A stretch of 64,000 nucleotides of DNA from Spirulina subsalsa PCC 9445 (GTDB taxonomy: Bacteria > Cyanobacteriota > Cyanobacteriia > Cyanobacteriales > Spirulinaceae). Location of the stretch: the NCBI RefSeq assembly GCF_000314005.1, contig NZ_JH980292.1, positions 2,001,725-2,065,724 on the forward strand. Direction: 5' to 3'. The notes beneath the pieces were generated by a model. That model had not been told where the DNA came from. It saw only the letters and a program-made list of their open reading frames with translations, and made no database searches. A program made the position numbers and the translations under genes. Positions 34,698 to 46,552 of the stretch are shown here, piece after piece; the stretch's first letter is position 1, and each line of letters starts with the position of its first letter.

Positions 34698-37442
34698 ATG
34701 TTACCAACTACAGATCCGGCTCAAGATGTCCTGCAATACGGCAGAATTCAACCCCTTGATGTGTTTTTTAAACCCAAAACCGTCGCCGTAATTGGAGCAA
34801 CAGAAAAAGAGGGCAGTGTCGGACGTACTTTGCTTTGGAACTTAATTAGTAGTCCCTTTGGGGGGACGGTGTTTCCGGTGAACCCTAAACGCCCCAGTGT
34901 TTTAGGCATTCAAGCTTATCCCAGCCTCTCGGCGATTCCCGCCCCCATTGATTTGGTGATTATTGCCATTCCGGCCGCGAGGGTGTCCCAAGTGATGGAT
35001 GAATGTATCGCCAAGGGGGTGAAGGGGGCGATTATTATTTCTGCCGGATTTAAAGAAATTGGTCCGGCCGGGGTGGCGTTGGAGCAAGAAATTTTAGCCA
35101 AAGCGAGGGCGGGGCGCATTCGGATTATTGGCCCCAACTGTTTGGGGATGATGAGTCCGATTCAAGGCCTCAATGCTACCTTTGCCAGTGCGATCGCCCG
35201 ACCCGGCAATGTGGGCTTTATCAGTCAGAGTGGCGCGCTTTGTACCTCCATCCTCGACTGGAGTTTCCGGGAAAATGTGGGCTTTAGTGCCTTTATTTCC
35301 ATCGGCTCCATGTTAGATGTCAACTGGGGGGACTTAATCGACTATCTGGGCGATGATCCCGCCACCCATAGCATTGTCATCTACATGGAAACCATCGGGG
35401 ATGCTCGTTCCTTCCTCTCGGCCGCCCGGGCTGTGGCCCTAACCAAACCGATTATTGTCATTAAAGCCGGACGCACCGAAGCCGCCGCCGCCGCCGCCGC
35501 TTCCCATACCGGAGCCCTAGCCGGGAGTGATGAGGTCTTAAACGCCGCTTTCCGTCGCTGTGGGGTGTTGCGTGTGGATACCATTGACGACCTGTTTAAT
35601 ATGGCGGAAGTGCTGGCCAAACAACCCCGCCCCAAAGGGAAACGCCTTACCATTCTCACCAATGCCGGAGGGCCTGGGGTTCTCAGTACCGACGCGCTCA
35701 TTTCGGAAGGGGGGGAATTAGCCCAACTCTCCCCAGAAACCCAGGCGGCCTTTGATGCTATCTTACCCCCCCACTGGAGCCACGCGAACCCCATTGATAT
35801 TCTGGGGGATGCCGACCCGGAACGCTATGCCCAAGCCATTGATATCGCCCTCAAAGACCCCAATAGCGACGCCTTACTGGTTATCCTCACCCCCCAAGCC
35901 ATGACGGATCCCACGGAAACCGCCCGCCGTTTTGTGGAGATTTTAGAGAAAAATCACTACACCAAACCCATTTTAGCCAGTTGGATGGGGGGGGACGGGA
36001 TTACTCCGGGGGAACAGTTGCTCAATGATTGTAAGATTTTCACCTTACCGTTCCCCGATGGGGCGGTTCATGTTTTTAACTATATGTGGCGTTACGCCTA
36101 CAATTTAAAGGGCCTCTACGAAACCCCTCACCTGCCCGATGATGAGGAAGACAGCCACTTACAAGGGGTGGAGGCGCAGCAGGTGCTACAAAAAGTCCGG
36201 GCTGAAGGTCGCTCATTGTTAACGGAATATGAGTCTAAGCAACTGTTGGAGGCTTACGGCATTCCTACGGTGTTAACCAAAATTGCCCACACGGCCGAGG
36301 CGGCAGTAGCCCAAGCGGAAAAAATCGGCTATCCTGTGGTGCTAAAACTCAACTCAACGACGATTACCCATAAAACCGATGTGGGGGGTGTGCGCTTGTT
36401 GTTACAAGATGCCGAAAGTGTTGAAAATGCCTACCACGCTATGGAACATTCTGTCGCCCAAAAGGTGGGGGCGGAACATTTCCAAGGGGTGACGGTGCAA
36501 CCGATGTTAAAAATGTCCTCGGGAGATTATGAGTTAATTATTGGCAGCAGTATGGATGTTCAGTTCGGGCCGGTGTTGTTATTCGGCACCGGGGGATCGT
36601 TGGTGGAGGTGTTCAAAGATCGGGCGCTGGGGATTCCGCCTCTCAATACGACGCTAGCCCGTCGCATGATGGAACAAACCAAAATCTATACCGCACTGCA
36701 AGGGGTACGAGGTCGAAAGGCGGTAGATTTGAATGCGTTGGAACAGTTGCTGGTGCGGTTTAGTCAGTTGGTGATGGAACAACCTTGGATTAAGGAGATT
36801 GAGATTAATCCGTTGTTAGCTTCTCATCAGCGTTTGATTGCTTTGGATGCGCGGGTGGTGTTACATCATCCTGACGCGGCGGAAAGCCAAGGGGTGAAAA
36901 CGGCTATTTGTCCCTATCCTTTGCAATATATGGGGTCTTGGATGATGGGGGATGGTACAATGATTATGATTCGCCCCATTCGCCCGGAAGATGAGCCATT
37001 ATTGCGCAAGTTCCATGAACCGCTTTCGGAGGAAAGTGTCTATCTGCGCTATTTCCATTTGGTGGCTTTGTCGGCGCGGGTGGCTCATGATCGGCTGTCT
37101 CGCCTGTGTTTTATTGACTATGATCGGGAAATGGCACTGGTGGCCACGAAGAAGGATGAAACCACTGGGGAGTTAGAAATTTTGGGCATTGGTCGCTTGT
37201 CTCCCTTACATGAAAAGGATGAGGCGGAATTTTCTATGATTGTGGGCGATCGCTACCAAAATCAAGGCATCGGTACGGAAGTGTTACAGCGTCTGGTGAA
37301 GGTGGGGCGCGATCGCCATATTAAACGCATTAAAGCCGAAATCCTGCCCCAAAACGGAGCCATGCAGCGCGTCTGTGAGAAAGTGGGGTTCCATCTCCAC
37401 CGTACCAGTCCCGATGTTGCGATCGCCGAATTACATCTCTAA
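34698..37442 (+). CDS. NDP-forming acyl-CoA synthetase fused to a GNAT acetyltransferase (Pat-type)
   Basis: 914 residues. CoA-binding and succinyl-CoA-synthetase-like domains fill about 20-460 ([32 protein letters not shown]). An ATP-grasp domain follows (about 500-720). A GNAT domain ends the protein (about 750-914), with the acetyl-CoA loop [17 protein letters not shown]. This is the layout of the lysine acetyltransferase Pat/PatZ, whose synthetase part is usually inactive in catalysis and senses CoA or acetate. Acetylation of acetyl-CoA synthetase is the classic target. It is followed after 24 bases by the DUF1622 gene. Confidence 0.85.
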   Translation: MLPTTDPAQDVLQYGRIQPLDVFFKPKTVAVIGATEKEGSVGRTLLWNLISSPFGGTVFPVNPKRPSVLGIQAYPSLSAIPAPIDLVIIAIPAARVSQVMDECIAKGVKGAIIISAGFKEIGPAGVALEQEILAKARAGRIRIIGPNCLGMMSPIQGLNATFASAIARPGNVGFISQSGALCTSILDWSFRENVGFSAFISIGSMLDVNWGDLIDYLGDDPATHSIVIYMETIGDARSFLSAARAVALTKPIIVIKAGRTEAAAAAAASHTGALAGSDEVLNAAFRRCGVLRVDTIDDLFNMAEVLAKQPRPKGKRLTILTNAGGPGVLSTDALISEGGELAQLSPETQAAFDAILPPHWSHANPIDILGDADPERYAQAIDIALKDPNSDALLVILTPQAMTDPTETARRFVEILEKNHYTKPILASWMGGDGITPGEQLLNDCKIFTLPFPDGAVHVFNYMWRYAYNLKGLYETPHLPDDEEDSHLQGVEAQQVLQKVRAEGRSLLTEYESKQLLEAYGIPTVLTKIAHTAEAAVAQAEKIGYPVVLKLNSTTITHKTDVGGVRLLLQDAESVENAYHAMEHSVAQKVGAEHFQGVTVQPMLKMSSGDYELIIGSSMDVQFGPVLLFGTGGSLVEVFKDRALGIPPLNTTLARRMMEQTKIYTALQGVRGRKAVDLNALEQLLVRFSQLVMEQPWIKEIEINPLLASHQRLIALDARVVLHHPDAAESQGVKTAICPYPLQYMGSWMMGDGTMIMIRPIRPEDEPLLRKFHEPLSEESVYLRYFHLVALSARVAHDRLSRLCFIDYDREMALVATKKDETTGELEILGIGRLSPLHEKDEAEFSMIVGDRYQNQGIGTEVLQRLVKVGRDRHIKRIKAEILPQNGAMQRVCEKVGFHLHRTSPDVAIAELHL

Positions 37443-37466
37443 CTTGTTGTTCACCCCTTCCCCCCT

Positions 37467-37889
37467 ATGTCTATTGCCCTCACTGTTAGAATGCTCAATA
37501 GCACAGTTGTCAGCATTTGTCAACTTCTTGCCCTATTGGTGATCAGTGTGGGGATTCTCAAAGCCTTAACCATCTACCTCCGGCGCGCCCTGTTCACTTG
37601 GGAATCCGGGCAAGCCTTCCAAGAAGGTCGCCTAGAACTCGGTTATTCCTTCTCCTTGGGCTTAAGCTTCCTCGTAGGGGGAAGTATCCTCAAGACCACC
37701 ATTGCTCCCACTTGGAACGAAATCGGGCAACTCGCGGCCATCATTGCCCTGCGAACCGTCTTAAACCATTTGTTATTAAAAGCCATTGCCAATCATACCC
37801 AAACCCCCAACCCCGAACCCCCCTGGCAAGGCCTCCTTAACCCCATCTCCCCCCCCAAAACTCCCCATGAGTCCACCTCATCCTCTTAA
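37467..37889 (+). CDS. DUF1622 membrane protein
   Basis: 140 residues. Three hydrophobic helices (about 15-35, 58-75 and 85-105) and the sequence LRRALFTWESGQAF, with LELGYSFSLGLSFLVGGSILK, match DUF1622. The function is unknown. Its 24-base spacing after the acyltransferase gene suggests one transcript. The tail is rich in Pro and Ser. Confidence 0.8.
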   Translation: MSIALTVRMLNSTVVSICQLLALLVISVGILKALTIYLRRALFTWESGQAFQEGRLELGYSFSLGLSFLVGGSILKTTIAPTWNEIGQLAAIIALRTVLNHLLLKAIANHTQTPNPEPPWQGLLNPISPPKTPHESTSSS

Positions 37890-37962
37890 TCCCCTACCCT
37901 AGAATTACTGCAAATTGTGTCTAACAAATTGCCAATTGTCCCATTCCCATCAACAATAAATT

Positions 37963-38598
37963 ATGGCGAGTCAATTAAAAAAGAACATGAAAGCCTCTGA
38001 AATTATGACAACACAAGTCGTTACAGTGCGGGGTTCTGCCACTGTAGCCGATGCCGTCAAACTGATGAAGGACAACCAGCTACGCGCCCTCATAGTTGAC
38101 CGTCGTACAGATGAAGATGCCTATGGCATCGTCACCGAAACCGATATTATCTACAAAGTCACCGCCTACGGCAAAGACCCCAAAAAAGTGCGGGTTTACG
38201 AAATCATGACCAAACCCTGCATTGTCATTAACCCTGACTTAGCTGTAGAGTATGTCGCCCGTTTATTCTCTCAAACCGGGATTCGCCGCGCCCCCGTCAT
38301 TGCTGAAACCTTGATGGGGATTGTGTCCGTGAGTGATATCCTCAACAAGAGTGATTTTGTTGAAAAGCCTAGAGAATTGACCCTCGAAGAGGAAATCATC
38401 AAGGCCAGAGATGCCGCGAGGGCCGTTTGTGCTGAAAAAGGCGCAACCTCTCCCGAATGTGCCGCCGCTTGGGACATTGTAGAAGAATTACAAGCCGAAG
38501 CCGCCCACCAACGGGCAACGAAACCCCCCAAAACCTATTTTGAGGAGTATTGTGAAGAACATCCCGATGCTTTAGAAGCCCGGATGTACGACACCTAG
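37963..38598 (+). CDS. CBS-pair protein with C-terminal CP12 domain (CP12-CBS)
   Basis: 211 residues. Two CBS motifs (about 12-70 and 78-135) form a nucleotide-binding Bateman module. The last ~70 residues are a CP12 domain: the N-terminal Cys pair is present (C156 and C166, in AVCAEKGATSPEC), followed by AAAWDIVEELQAEAAHQ. The C-terminal pair is incomplete: C197 is present but the usual second Cys (ECR) is Ala here (EAR). Canonical CP12 binds GAPDH and phosphoribulokinase in the dark under redox control. The missing Cys predicts altered redox switching, and CBS suggests adenylate sensing. Confidence 0.88.
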   Translation: MASQLKKNMKASEIMTTQVVTVRGSATVADAVKLMKDNQLRALIVDRRTDEDAYGIVTETDIIYKVTAYGKDPKKVRVYEIMTKPCIVINPDLAVEYVARLFSQTGIRRAPVIAETLMGIVSVSDILNKSDFVEKPRELTLEEEIIKARDAARAVCAEKGATSPECAAAWDIVEELQAEAAHQRATKPPKTYFEEYCEEHPDALEARMYDT

Positions 38599-38660
38599 GC
38601 AATAGAAATATATAGACTCTAAGCCAACCGAAAAAATAGTCTATATTTTGCCTTTCCTCT

Positions 38661-38772
38661 ACCGTAGTCTCTGATTATTAGACCTCTTGGATAATTTAAA
38701 ACTCCTATGACACTGTTCCTAAAACAGCCTTTTAGGATGTTTATAGTCCGAACTAGAGACTACGGTTTTTTT
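38661..38772 (+). ncRNA. Candidate structured RNA with a 12-bp closing stem and U-run
   Basis: ACCGTAGTCTCT (38661-38672) is the exact reverse complement of AGAGACTACGGT (38755-38766), and six more T residues follow directly. Inside is a second hairpin, CCTAAAACAGCCTTTTAGG. An RNA from here would be closed by a perfect 12-bp stem and end like an intrinsic terminator. A MITE-like inverted-repeat element or a simple terminator of the CP12-CBS gene are alternatives. It does not match any RNA family I know. Confidence 0.45.
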
Positions 38773-38803
38773 CGTTTTGACCCACGCCATCAACCTGAAA
38801 ACC

Positions 38804-39583
38804 ATGAGTACAGGGAGACGTTGGACGAGGGATGAACAACTCGTTGTTTTGAACTTGTACTGTAAATTGCCCTTTGGACAACTACATCAGCGCAACCCCA
38901 GAATTGTAGAAGTGGCGGAAAAATTGGCGCGAACCCCCGGTAGTATTGCCATGAAACTGGTTAATTTCGCTTCTCTTGATCCAAAGTTACAAGCTCGCGA
39001 TATCCAAGGATTAAAAAATGTCAGTCGTGCGGATCAAGCCCTTTGGCATGAGTTAGAAACGAACTGGGATGAAGTCTTACTGGAAAGTGAAACTAAAATC
39101 AATGCTCTGTTGAATCCATCCCCTCCAAAACAAGAAGAATCAGGATTAACAACAGTTTCCTCTCCATGGGAGACAGAAACAGAAGTCACCCGACAGGTCA
39201 AACAACGGCTCAGACAAAACCTATTTCGAGAGATGGTTTTAAGCGCCTATAATTACCAATGTTGTTTGACGGGAAACCCTATTCCTGAGTTGTTAATTGC
39301 CAGTCATATTTTACCTTGGAGTGAATTTCCAGAGGAGCGGTTAAATCCCCATAATGGTTTATGTTTAGCCAGAACTCAGGATGCCGCTTTCGACCGAGGA
39401 CTGATTAGTTTTGATCAGAACTATAGTCTGTTAATTAGTTCTCGCTTGAGGCAATTTCTGCCCCATAAAACCTTGCAGGATAATTTTTTAGATTATCAGG
39501 ATCAGCCTCTACAATCGCCTCACAAATTTTTACCCAATTCTGAGTTTTTACAGTACCATCGCACTCATATTTATCAACAGTGA
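38804..39583 (+). CDS. HNH endonuclease (restriction-type)
   Basis: 259 residues from the ATG at 38804; a TTG at 38777 would add nine. The N-terminus (RRWTRDEQLVVLNLYCKLPF) looks like a specificity or helical domain found in cyanobacterial HNH nucleases. The C-terminal HNH domain has Cys and Gly in CCLTGNPIPE, His in ASHILPW, Asn/His in RLNPHNGLCL, and DRGLISF. It lacks the RuvC parts of IscB. It is convergent with the chimeric remnant of a C5 methyltransferase, which suggests the nuclease of a decayed restriction-modification pair. Confidence 0.75.
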   Translation: MSTGRRWTRDEQLVVLNLYCKLPFGQLHQRNPRIVEVAEKLARTPGSIAMKLVNFASLDPKLQARDIQGLKNVSRADQALWHELETNWDEVLLESETKINALLNPSPPKQEESGLTTVSSPWETETEVTRQVKQRLRQNLFREMVLSAYNYQCCLTGNPIPELLIASHILPWSEFPEERLNPHNGLCLARTQDAAFDRGLISFDQNYSLLISSRLRQFLPHKTLQDNFLDYQDQPLQSPHKFLPNSEFLQYHRTHIYQQ

Positions 39584-39680
39584 CATACTGCCGATGCTGA
39601 TCTTTTCCTTTCATTAGTTAACCAAAGTTGGGGTTAGGGAATCGGGAAAATCCCAAAAGGATCAATTCCCCTACCTCCTG

Positions 39681-40120
39681 TTAAGCTAAAGAAGCGGCCG
39701 TCAAACAGTCCTCGTTTAACTCAAAATTCGCGGTCACATTCTGCACATCATCCAAAGATTCTAAAGCGTCCATTAATTTAAGCAGCGATCGCATTTGTTC
39801 AGGATCCGTCACCTCTACCGTGGTATTGGTAATCCAGCGTAACTCAACCTCCTTCACCGGAAAATCCTGCTCTTGTAAGGTTTTTTGCAGAGATTCCAAA
39901 TCACTCACCGGACTATAAACCTCCGCCCCCGGATTCTGGGGATCATCACTTAACTCGTAACTATCCGCCCCCCCTCCAGAGCAATCTCCAATAGCTGATC
40001 CTCGTTAATTTCCCACTCTGACGCAAAGACACAATCACAGCCTAATTTTTCAAAAGCTAAACGAAATCCTCCAATACCTGCAAATAAGTCAATAAATTTT
40101 AGGGAATTTGTTATGGTCAT
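39681..40120 (-). pseudogene. Chimeric pseudogene: 5' end of a C5-cytosine methyltransferase joined to the 3' end of yebC
   Basis: The ATG at 40120 opens a frame reading [16 protein letters not shown] and CVFASEWE, the SAM-binding motif I and following region of Dcm-type enzymes. At about codon 40 it passes without interruption into YebC-like sequence ([12 protein letters not shown]). The YebC C-terminal domain follows ([40 protein letters not shown]) to the stop at 39681. A run of seven G bases (39969-39975) shifts the frame; eight would keep it open. A GTG at 39908 could start a 75-residue YebC fragment. Both parent genes are truncated, so this is a recombination scar. An intact yebC is presumably elsewhere. 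Confidence 0.82.
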
Positions 40121-40275
40121 TAGACTAAAAATACAACAGGTGGGAGTCTATTATATAGTAATCCCCATCTGGGAAAAGAGCATCTCAAAAAGTGGACTAT
40201 AACAAAGGTCAAGAAGGGACAAAAGCTAAATCCTTGATACAGTTTAAGGTCTAGCTCGCTTCGCCCCTTCAACCT

Positions 40276-43227
40276 TTACTCTTGATAGGCTTCCATGCCC
40301 ACACAGGAACAAACTAAATTGCGATCGCCAAAAGCATTATCAATCCGTCCGACAGGGGGCCAATACTTAAAGGACTTTAACCAAGGGGCAGGATAGGCCG
40401 CCGCTTCCTGGGTGTAGGGGTGATTCCACTCCCCACAGATTAGGGATTCTGCGGTGTGGGGGGCATTCTTCAAGACATTATCCCCCGCGTCTACCTTGCC
40501 CTCTTCAATGGCGATCGCCTCCTCATAAATCGCTAACATGGCATCACAGAACCGATCCAACTCCGCCAAAGACTCACTTTCCGTCGGTTCCACCATCATA
40601 GTTCCAATCACCGGCCAGGACATGGTGGGGGCATGGAATCCGTAGTCCATCAAGCGTTTAGCCACATCATCCACTTCCACCCCCGCCCGTTTTTTCAACG
40701 GCCGCAGGTCGATAATACATTCATGCGCCACTAGCCCCGACTGCCCTTTATAGAGAATAGGATAAGCCCCCTCTAAACGCTTGGCCATATAGTTGGCGCT
40801 CAGAATCGCCGCTTTTGTCGCCTCTGTTAAGCCTTGAGCGCCCATCATGGCAATATACATCCAAGAAATGACCAAAATGCTGGCACTCCCCCAAGGGGCC
40901 GCAGAAATGGCTCCAATCCCTTGGGCATGGCCTAAGTTCACGACGCAATGATTGGGCAAGAAAGGCACTAAATGTTCAGCCACTCCAATGGGACCCATCC
41001 CCGGCCCACCCCCTCCGTGGGGAATGCAGAACGTCTTATGGAGATTCAGGTGACACACATCCGCCCCCATATCCCCCGGACGACATAGCCCTACTTGGGC
41101 GTTCATATTCGCCCCATCCATATACACCTGCCCCCCGTAGTGGTGAATGATCTCACAGACTTCTTGAATCGTCTCCTCAAAGACCCCATGAGTGGAGGGA
41201 TAAGTCACCATTAAGGCCGCTAAAGCATCTTGATGTTTTTCGGCCTTTTGTTTTAAGTCAGCTACGTCAATATTGCCATTGTCATCACATTTCACGGCCA
41301 CTACCTTCATCCCACACATCACCGCACTGGCGGGGTTTGTACCGTGGGCGGATTCGGGGATTAAGCAGATATTCCGTTCCCCTTCCCCCCGATGGTGATG
41401 ATAGGCCCGAATGACCTGTAAGCCCGCATATTCCCCTTGAGATCCCGCATTGGGTTGTAAGGAGATGCCCGCAAAGCCCGTAATTTCGCCCAGCCACGCC
41501 TCTAACTGCTGAAATAGGGTTTGATACCCTTGGGTCTGTTCTGGGGGCGCGAAGGGGTGAATTTTGCCAAATTCGGGCCAGGTTACGGGGAACATCTCGG
41601 CGGTGGCGTTGAGTTTCATCGTACAAGACCCCAAGGGAATCATGGATGTGGTGAGGGAGAGGTCTTTACTTTCGAGTTGGTGGAGGTAGCGCAACAGTTC
41701 CGTTTCTGAGTGGTGGGTGTTGAATACGGCATCGGTCAGATAGGGACTGGTGCGGGTGAGACGGGGGGGGAGGGTGAAGGGTTTGGGTTGTTCGGCTTTT
41801 AATTCTTCGACGGTAAAGGGTAGGGTTTCCCGGTGGCCGAAGAGGTGCCAGAGATCGAGAATGTCTTGTAGGGTGTGGGTTTCATCAAAGGCAATGCACA
41901 CATAACCTGGTTCTAGGAGACGGAGATTAATTCCTTGGTGGGCGGCTTCTTTGACTAAGGCCTGGGCCCCTTGAGCGCCTACCCCGACGCAGACTGTATC
42001 AAAAATGGGTAGGTTCTCAACGGTGTAGTTAAGGCGTTTTAACCCTTGGGCAAAGAGGACGGCGAGATCATGGATGTTTTGCGCGATCGCCTTTAACCCA
42101 TTCGCCCCATGATAAACCCCATACATGGAGGCAATCACGGCTAATAAGACTTGGGCTGTGCAAATATTACTGGTGGCTTTATCCCGGCGGATATGTTGTT
42201 CCCGAGTTTGTAGGGCTAATCGGAGGGCGGGTTTTCCTTGGGCATCTTTGGACACTCCCACAATCCGCCCCGGCATTTGCCGTTTATAGGCTTCTTTCGT
42301 GGCAAAATAGGCCGCGTGGGGGCCGCCAAAGCCGAGGGGAACCCCAAAGCGTTGGGTACTGCCTACGGCAATATCTGCCCCTAATTCACCGGGAGGGGTG
42401 AGGAGGGTTAAACTGAGGGGGTCGGCGGCCATCGTGACTAATGCACCAATGGCGTGGGCGTTTTCAATGAAAGCCCGGTAATCATAAATGGCCCCATCGG
42501 TGGCGGGGTATTGGAGAAGAACCCCGAAAACGGGGGTTTCGCTAAAGTCGAAGGTGTGATGATCGCCGACTACAATTTCTAAGCCCAAGGGTTCCGCCCG
42601 TGTGACCACTACATCAATGGTTTGGGGGTGGCAAGCGTTGGAGACAAAGAAGGTCTGGGATTTATTTTTACACAGCCCATAGCTCATGGTCATGGCTTCG
42701 GCGGCCGCGGTGCCTTCATCCAAGAGGGAAGCGTTGGCAATTTCTAGCCCTGTCAGTTCAATGATCATGGTTTGGTAGTTGAGGAGGGCTTCCAAACGAC
42801 CTTGAGCGATTTCGGCTTGATAGGGGGTGTAAGCGGTGTACCAGCCGGGATTTTCCAGAATATTGCGCTGGATGACGGGGGGGGTGATACAGTCAGAGTA
42901 GCCCATGCCGAGGAAGGAGCGGGCAATTTTGTTTTGAGTTGCGATCGCCTTTAAACTCTGAAGGGCTTCATATTCTGTCTGGGCAGCCGGAAGGTTTAAA
43001 CGGGACTTGAAACGAATGCCACGAGGCACTGCATCATCAATCAATTGATCTAGGCTGGTATAGCCTAAAACCTCAAGCATAGTCTCTACCTCAGCCCCCC
43101 CAATGCCAATATGACGGTTTACAAAGCGATCGCCTTGATGAGCCGTTTCAGCAGTGGAGGGGGTGGTTTCGGCTAATAACAGCGCGGTAGATTGGGCGTT
43201 GGGCAGTGTCCGATCTAGGTTTAGCAT
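40276..43227 (-). CDS. gcvP: Glycine dehydrogenase (decarboxylating), P-protein
   Basis: 983 residues, full length. The PLP lysine lies in [18 protein letters not shown], preceded by [15 protein letters not shown]. The enzyme decarboxylates glycine in the glycine cleavage system and is essential for photorespiratory glycine turnover. No gcvT or gcvH is adjacent. No glycine riboswitch was recognised upstream. Confidence 0.96.
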   Translation of the reverse strand: MLNLDRTLPNAQSTALLLAETTPSTAETAHQGDRFVNRHIGIGGAEVETMLEVLGYTSLDQLIDDAVPRGIRFKSRLNLPAAQTEYEALQSLKAIATQNKIARSFLGMGYSDCITPPVIQRNILENPGWYTAYTPYQAEIAQGRLEALLNYQTMIIELTGLEIANASLLDEGTAAAEAMTMSYGLCKNKSQTFFVSNACHPQTIDVVVTRAEPLGLEIVVGDHHTFDFSETPVFGVLLQYPATDGAIYDYRAFIENAHAIGALVTMAADPLSLTLLTPPGELGADIAVGSTQRFGVPLGFGGPHAAYFATKEAYKRQMPGRIVGVSKDAQGKPALRLALQTREQHIRRDKATSNICTAQVLLAVIASMYGVYHGANGLKAIAQNIHDLAVLFAQGLKRLNYTVENLPIFDTVCVGVGAQGAQALVKEAAHQGINLRLLEPGYVCIAFDETHTLQDILDLWHLFGHRETLPFTVEELKAEQPKPFTLPPRLTRTSPYLTDAVFNTHHSETELLRYLHQLESKDLSLTTSMIPLGSCTMKLNATAEMFPVTWPEFGKIHPFAPPEQTQGYQTLFQQLEAWLGEITGFAGISLQPNAGSQGEYAGLQVIRAYHHHRGEGERNICLIPESAHGTNPASAVMCGMKVVAVKCDDNGNIDVADLKQKAEKHQDALAALMVTYPSTHGVFEETIQEVCEIIHHYGGQVYMDGANMNAQVGLCRPGDMGADVCHLNLHKTFCIPHGGGGPGMGPIGVAEHLVPFLPNHCVVNLGHAQGIGAISAAPWGSASILVISWMYIAMMGAQGLTEATKAAILSANYMAKRLEGAYPILYKGQSGLVAHECIIDLRPLKKRAGVEVDDVAKRLMDYGFHAPTMSWPVIGTMMVEPTESESLAELDRFCDAMLAIYEEAIAIEEGKVDAGDNVLKNAPHTAESLICGEWNHPYTQEAAAYPAPWLKSFKYWPPVGRIDNAFGDRNLVCSCVGMEAYQE

Positions 43228-43382
43228 TCTCGACTTACAGGGAAGATAGAAAGTTCAATATTGTACAATAATCCACTCGCCCAAACGGTAGGCAGGTGTT
43301 CCCCATACTATAGCTTTTCTCCTAGGGCTACCGCTTATACATAACGCTCAACTATTCTACTCAAGGAAGGGAATATGCGCAG

Positions 43383-43424
43383 AAAAAAACGGCCCTCCAT
43401 GCTTATGAAATAAGGCACAGAGGG
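43383..43424 (-). terminator. Rho-independent terminator after ahcY
   Basis: On the minus strand CCCTCTGTGCCTTAT pairs with ATAAGCATGGAGGG (one bulge), followed by CCG and seven T residues. It lies 46 bases after the ahcY stop. Confidence 0.8.
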
Positions 43425-43469
43425 ACTCAACAGGGTAAACGACTACTCCTCTAGACGTAGACCCTCAAA

Positions 43470-44747
<1,278 letters not shown>

Positions 44748-44855
44748 TTATGGCCTGAATTTACATTAAGTTCGCATAGCGATTCTAACAGCAATCCGTA
44801 GTCCGTGGGGGGGTCACTGTGGGGCGGGTCGTGCCGGAGGGAGCCTTCACGAATC

Positions 44856-44935
44856 CCCCCAATCTTGACAAGTTAAGGGAACGGGGAACGGGGAGTCGGG
44901 AGTTAGGAGTCGGGTGTCGGGTGGGGGCTATTGAA
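44856..44935 (+). repeat. Composite heptamer element with flank CCCCCAATCTTGACAAGTTAAG
   Basis: The 22-bp flank (44856-44877) is identical to 25446-25467 and is followed by GGGGAACG units and GGGAGTC-like heptamers with drift (GGGTGTC, GGGTGGG). It sits between ahcY and the alcohol dehydrogenase gene. Confidence 0.6.
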
Positions 44936-45045
44936 TAATTCCCGCTATTCAAAACTTAAAGAAATCAGATTAGCGGCCCATTCTTAAGCGGAAGTTTTGC
45001 TAGGATTGCTGAATCAACTGCCATTGAAACCAACATACATCAACT

Positions 45046-46200
45046 ATGCCCGAATTAGCATCTCCCCATCGAGTGATTCATGCTCTACAAGTCGCACCCC
45101 GGCAGGTGTTGCGGGGTCATGATCTACTCCAATCCTCTGGAGAAGCCATCGCCCAACTGGGAAAACGCCCTCTGGTGGTGGGAGGCGATCGCACGTTACA
45201 ACAACTCACCCCCGCCCTCCAGAAACTCGCCCAACATCATCCCCTCAACTTAGACTTTGCCAGTTATAGCCCCGATTGTTCGGAAAATTCCCTCACCCAA
45301 CTCCACCAAAAAGTGAACCAACATCAAGGGGATCTCATCCTTGGGGTAGGGGGAGGCAAGGCAATGGACACGGCCAAACTCCTCGCCCATCAGTGTCAAT
45401 TACCTGTCGTGACGATTCCCACCTCTGGGGCGACTTGTGCCGCTTGGACAGCACTCTCCAATATTTACTCCGATCAGGGGGCTTTTCAATACGATGTTCC
45501 CCTCTCCCACTGTCCCGAATTACTGATTTTAGACTACAGCTTGATCCAAACCGCCCCCCAACGGACCCTAGTGGCCGGAATTGGGGATGCGATCGCCAAA
45601 TGGTATGAAGCCTCCGTCAGTAGTGGCGACTCCCCCGAAACCCTGATTATCGCCGCCGTCCAACAAGCCCGCGTCCTGCGGGATATTCTCCTACAAAAAT
45701 CCTCCCTCGCCCTGCAAAATCCCGGCGGTGAGGATTGGTGTGCCGTAGTCGATGCTACGGTATTATTGGCCGGGGTCATTGGCGGTCTAGGTGGGGCGAA
45801 TTGTCGCACTGTAGCCGCCCACGCCGTTCATAATGGCCTAACCCATATCCCGGCCGCCCACCACGCCCTACACGGCGAAAAAGTGGCCTATGGCATCTTG
45901 GTTCAATTGCGCCTAGAAGAGATGGTACAAGGCAATCAATTAGCACTCACGGCTCGTCAACAGTTGCTGAAATTTTATCAAGAGATTGGTTTACCCCAAA
46001 CCTTAGAAGATTTGGGCTTAGGGGAGGTGACAGTCGCCCAACTGCGTCACAGCGCCGAAATCGCCTGTCGTCCTCAATCCGACATTCACCGTTTACCCTT
46101 CCCTGTGAGTCCAGAACAATTGATGGCGGCAATGGTTTCTACTACCCTCCTCCCAGATTCTCCCCGAGAAACGGTAGAAGGGGGCGTAAAGGTTGTTTAG
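45046..46200 (+). CDS. Iron-containing alcohol dehydrogenase family protein (glycerol dehydrogenase-like)
   Basis: 384 residues. The NAD-binding region VGGGKAMDTAKLLAH and the metal-binding pattern with D in GIGDAIAKWYE and His in AAHAVHNGLTHIP and ALHGEKVAYG match GldA-type enzymes. They oxidise glycerol or similar polyols, or act as related dehydrogenases; substrate unknown. The stop codon is directly joined to a composite repeat (46201). Confidence 0.82.
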   Translation: MPELASPHRVIHALQVAPRQVLRGHDLLQSSGEAIAQLGKRPLVVGGDRTLQQLTPALQKLAQHHPLNLDFASYSPDCSENSLTQLHQKVNQHQGDLILGVGGGKAMDTAKLLAHQCQLPVVTIPTSGATCAAWTALSNIYSDQGAFQYDVPLSHCPELLILDYSLIQTAPQRTLVAGIGDAIAKWYEASVSSGDSPETLIIAAVQQARVLRDILLQKSSLALQNPGGEDWCAVVDATVLLAGVIGGLGGANCRTVAAHAVHNGLTHIPAAHHALHGEKVAYGILVQLRLEEMVQGNQLALTARQQLLKFYQEIGLPQTLEDLGLGEVTVAQLRHSAEIACRPQSDIHRLPFPVSPEQLMAAMVSTTLLPDSPRETVEGGVKVV

Positions 46201-46395
46201 GGAACAGGGGAGCAGGGGAGAGGGGGAGCAGGGGAGCAGGGGAGCAGGGGAGAATTGATAATTATTCCCTATCACCTATTACCTATTGCCGACTCCCGAT
46301 TCCCGACTCCCGACTCCCGATTCCCGACTCCCGATTCCCGACTCCTAATTCCCAATTCCCTGTTCCCTATTCCCTATTCCCCGACTCCCCCTAAA
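46201..46395 (+). repeat. Composite heptamer element abutting a stop codon
   Basis: GGAACAGGGGAGCAGG begins at the base after the TAG. Tandem GGGGAGCA 8-mers, the core TTGATAATTATTCCC, ACCTATT repeats and then about 15 CCCGACT/CCCGATT heptamers follow. The remaining gap to 46552 is AT-rich and presumably carries the next promoter. Confidence 0.75.
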
Positions 46396-46552
46396 CCCTC
46401 TCTGATTGTCGAAAAATCCTAGGAATTGTGCCTAGAGAAAAAATCGAAAATGTGCCATCATGCAAAGACTCAGTAGGGGATGGGGATTGTTTGATAGTTC
46501 CATGTCTTAACTGTACGGTTGTTTATTTTTTCTTTTTCCCAGTTGTGTTGCA

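Noticed and set aside
38661-39583. HEARO/IscB-type omega-RNA plus HNH nuclease
   Set aside because: The protein has only the HNH part; no split RuvC motifs or PLMP start, and its length is too short for IscB.
43228-43469. Glycine riboswitch upstream of gcvP
   Set aside because: No tandem glycine aptamer core is visible. The only clear structure here is the ahcY terminator.
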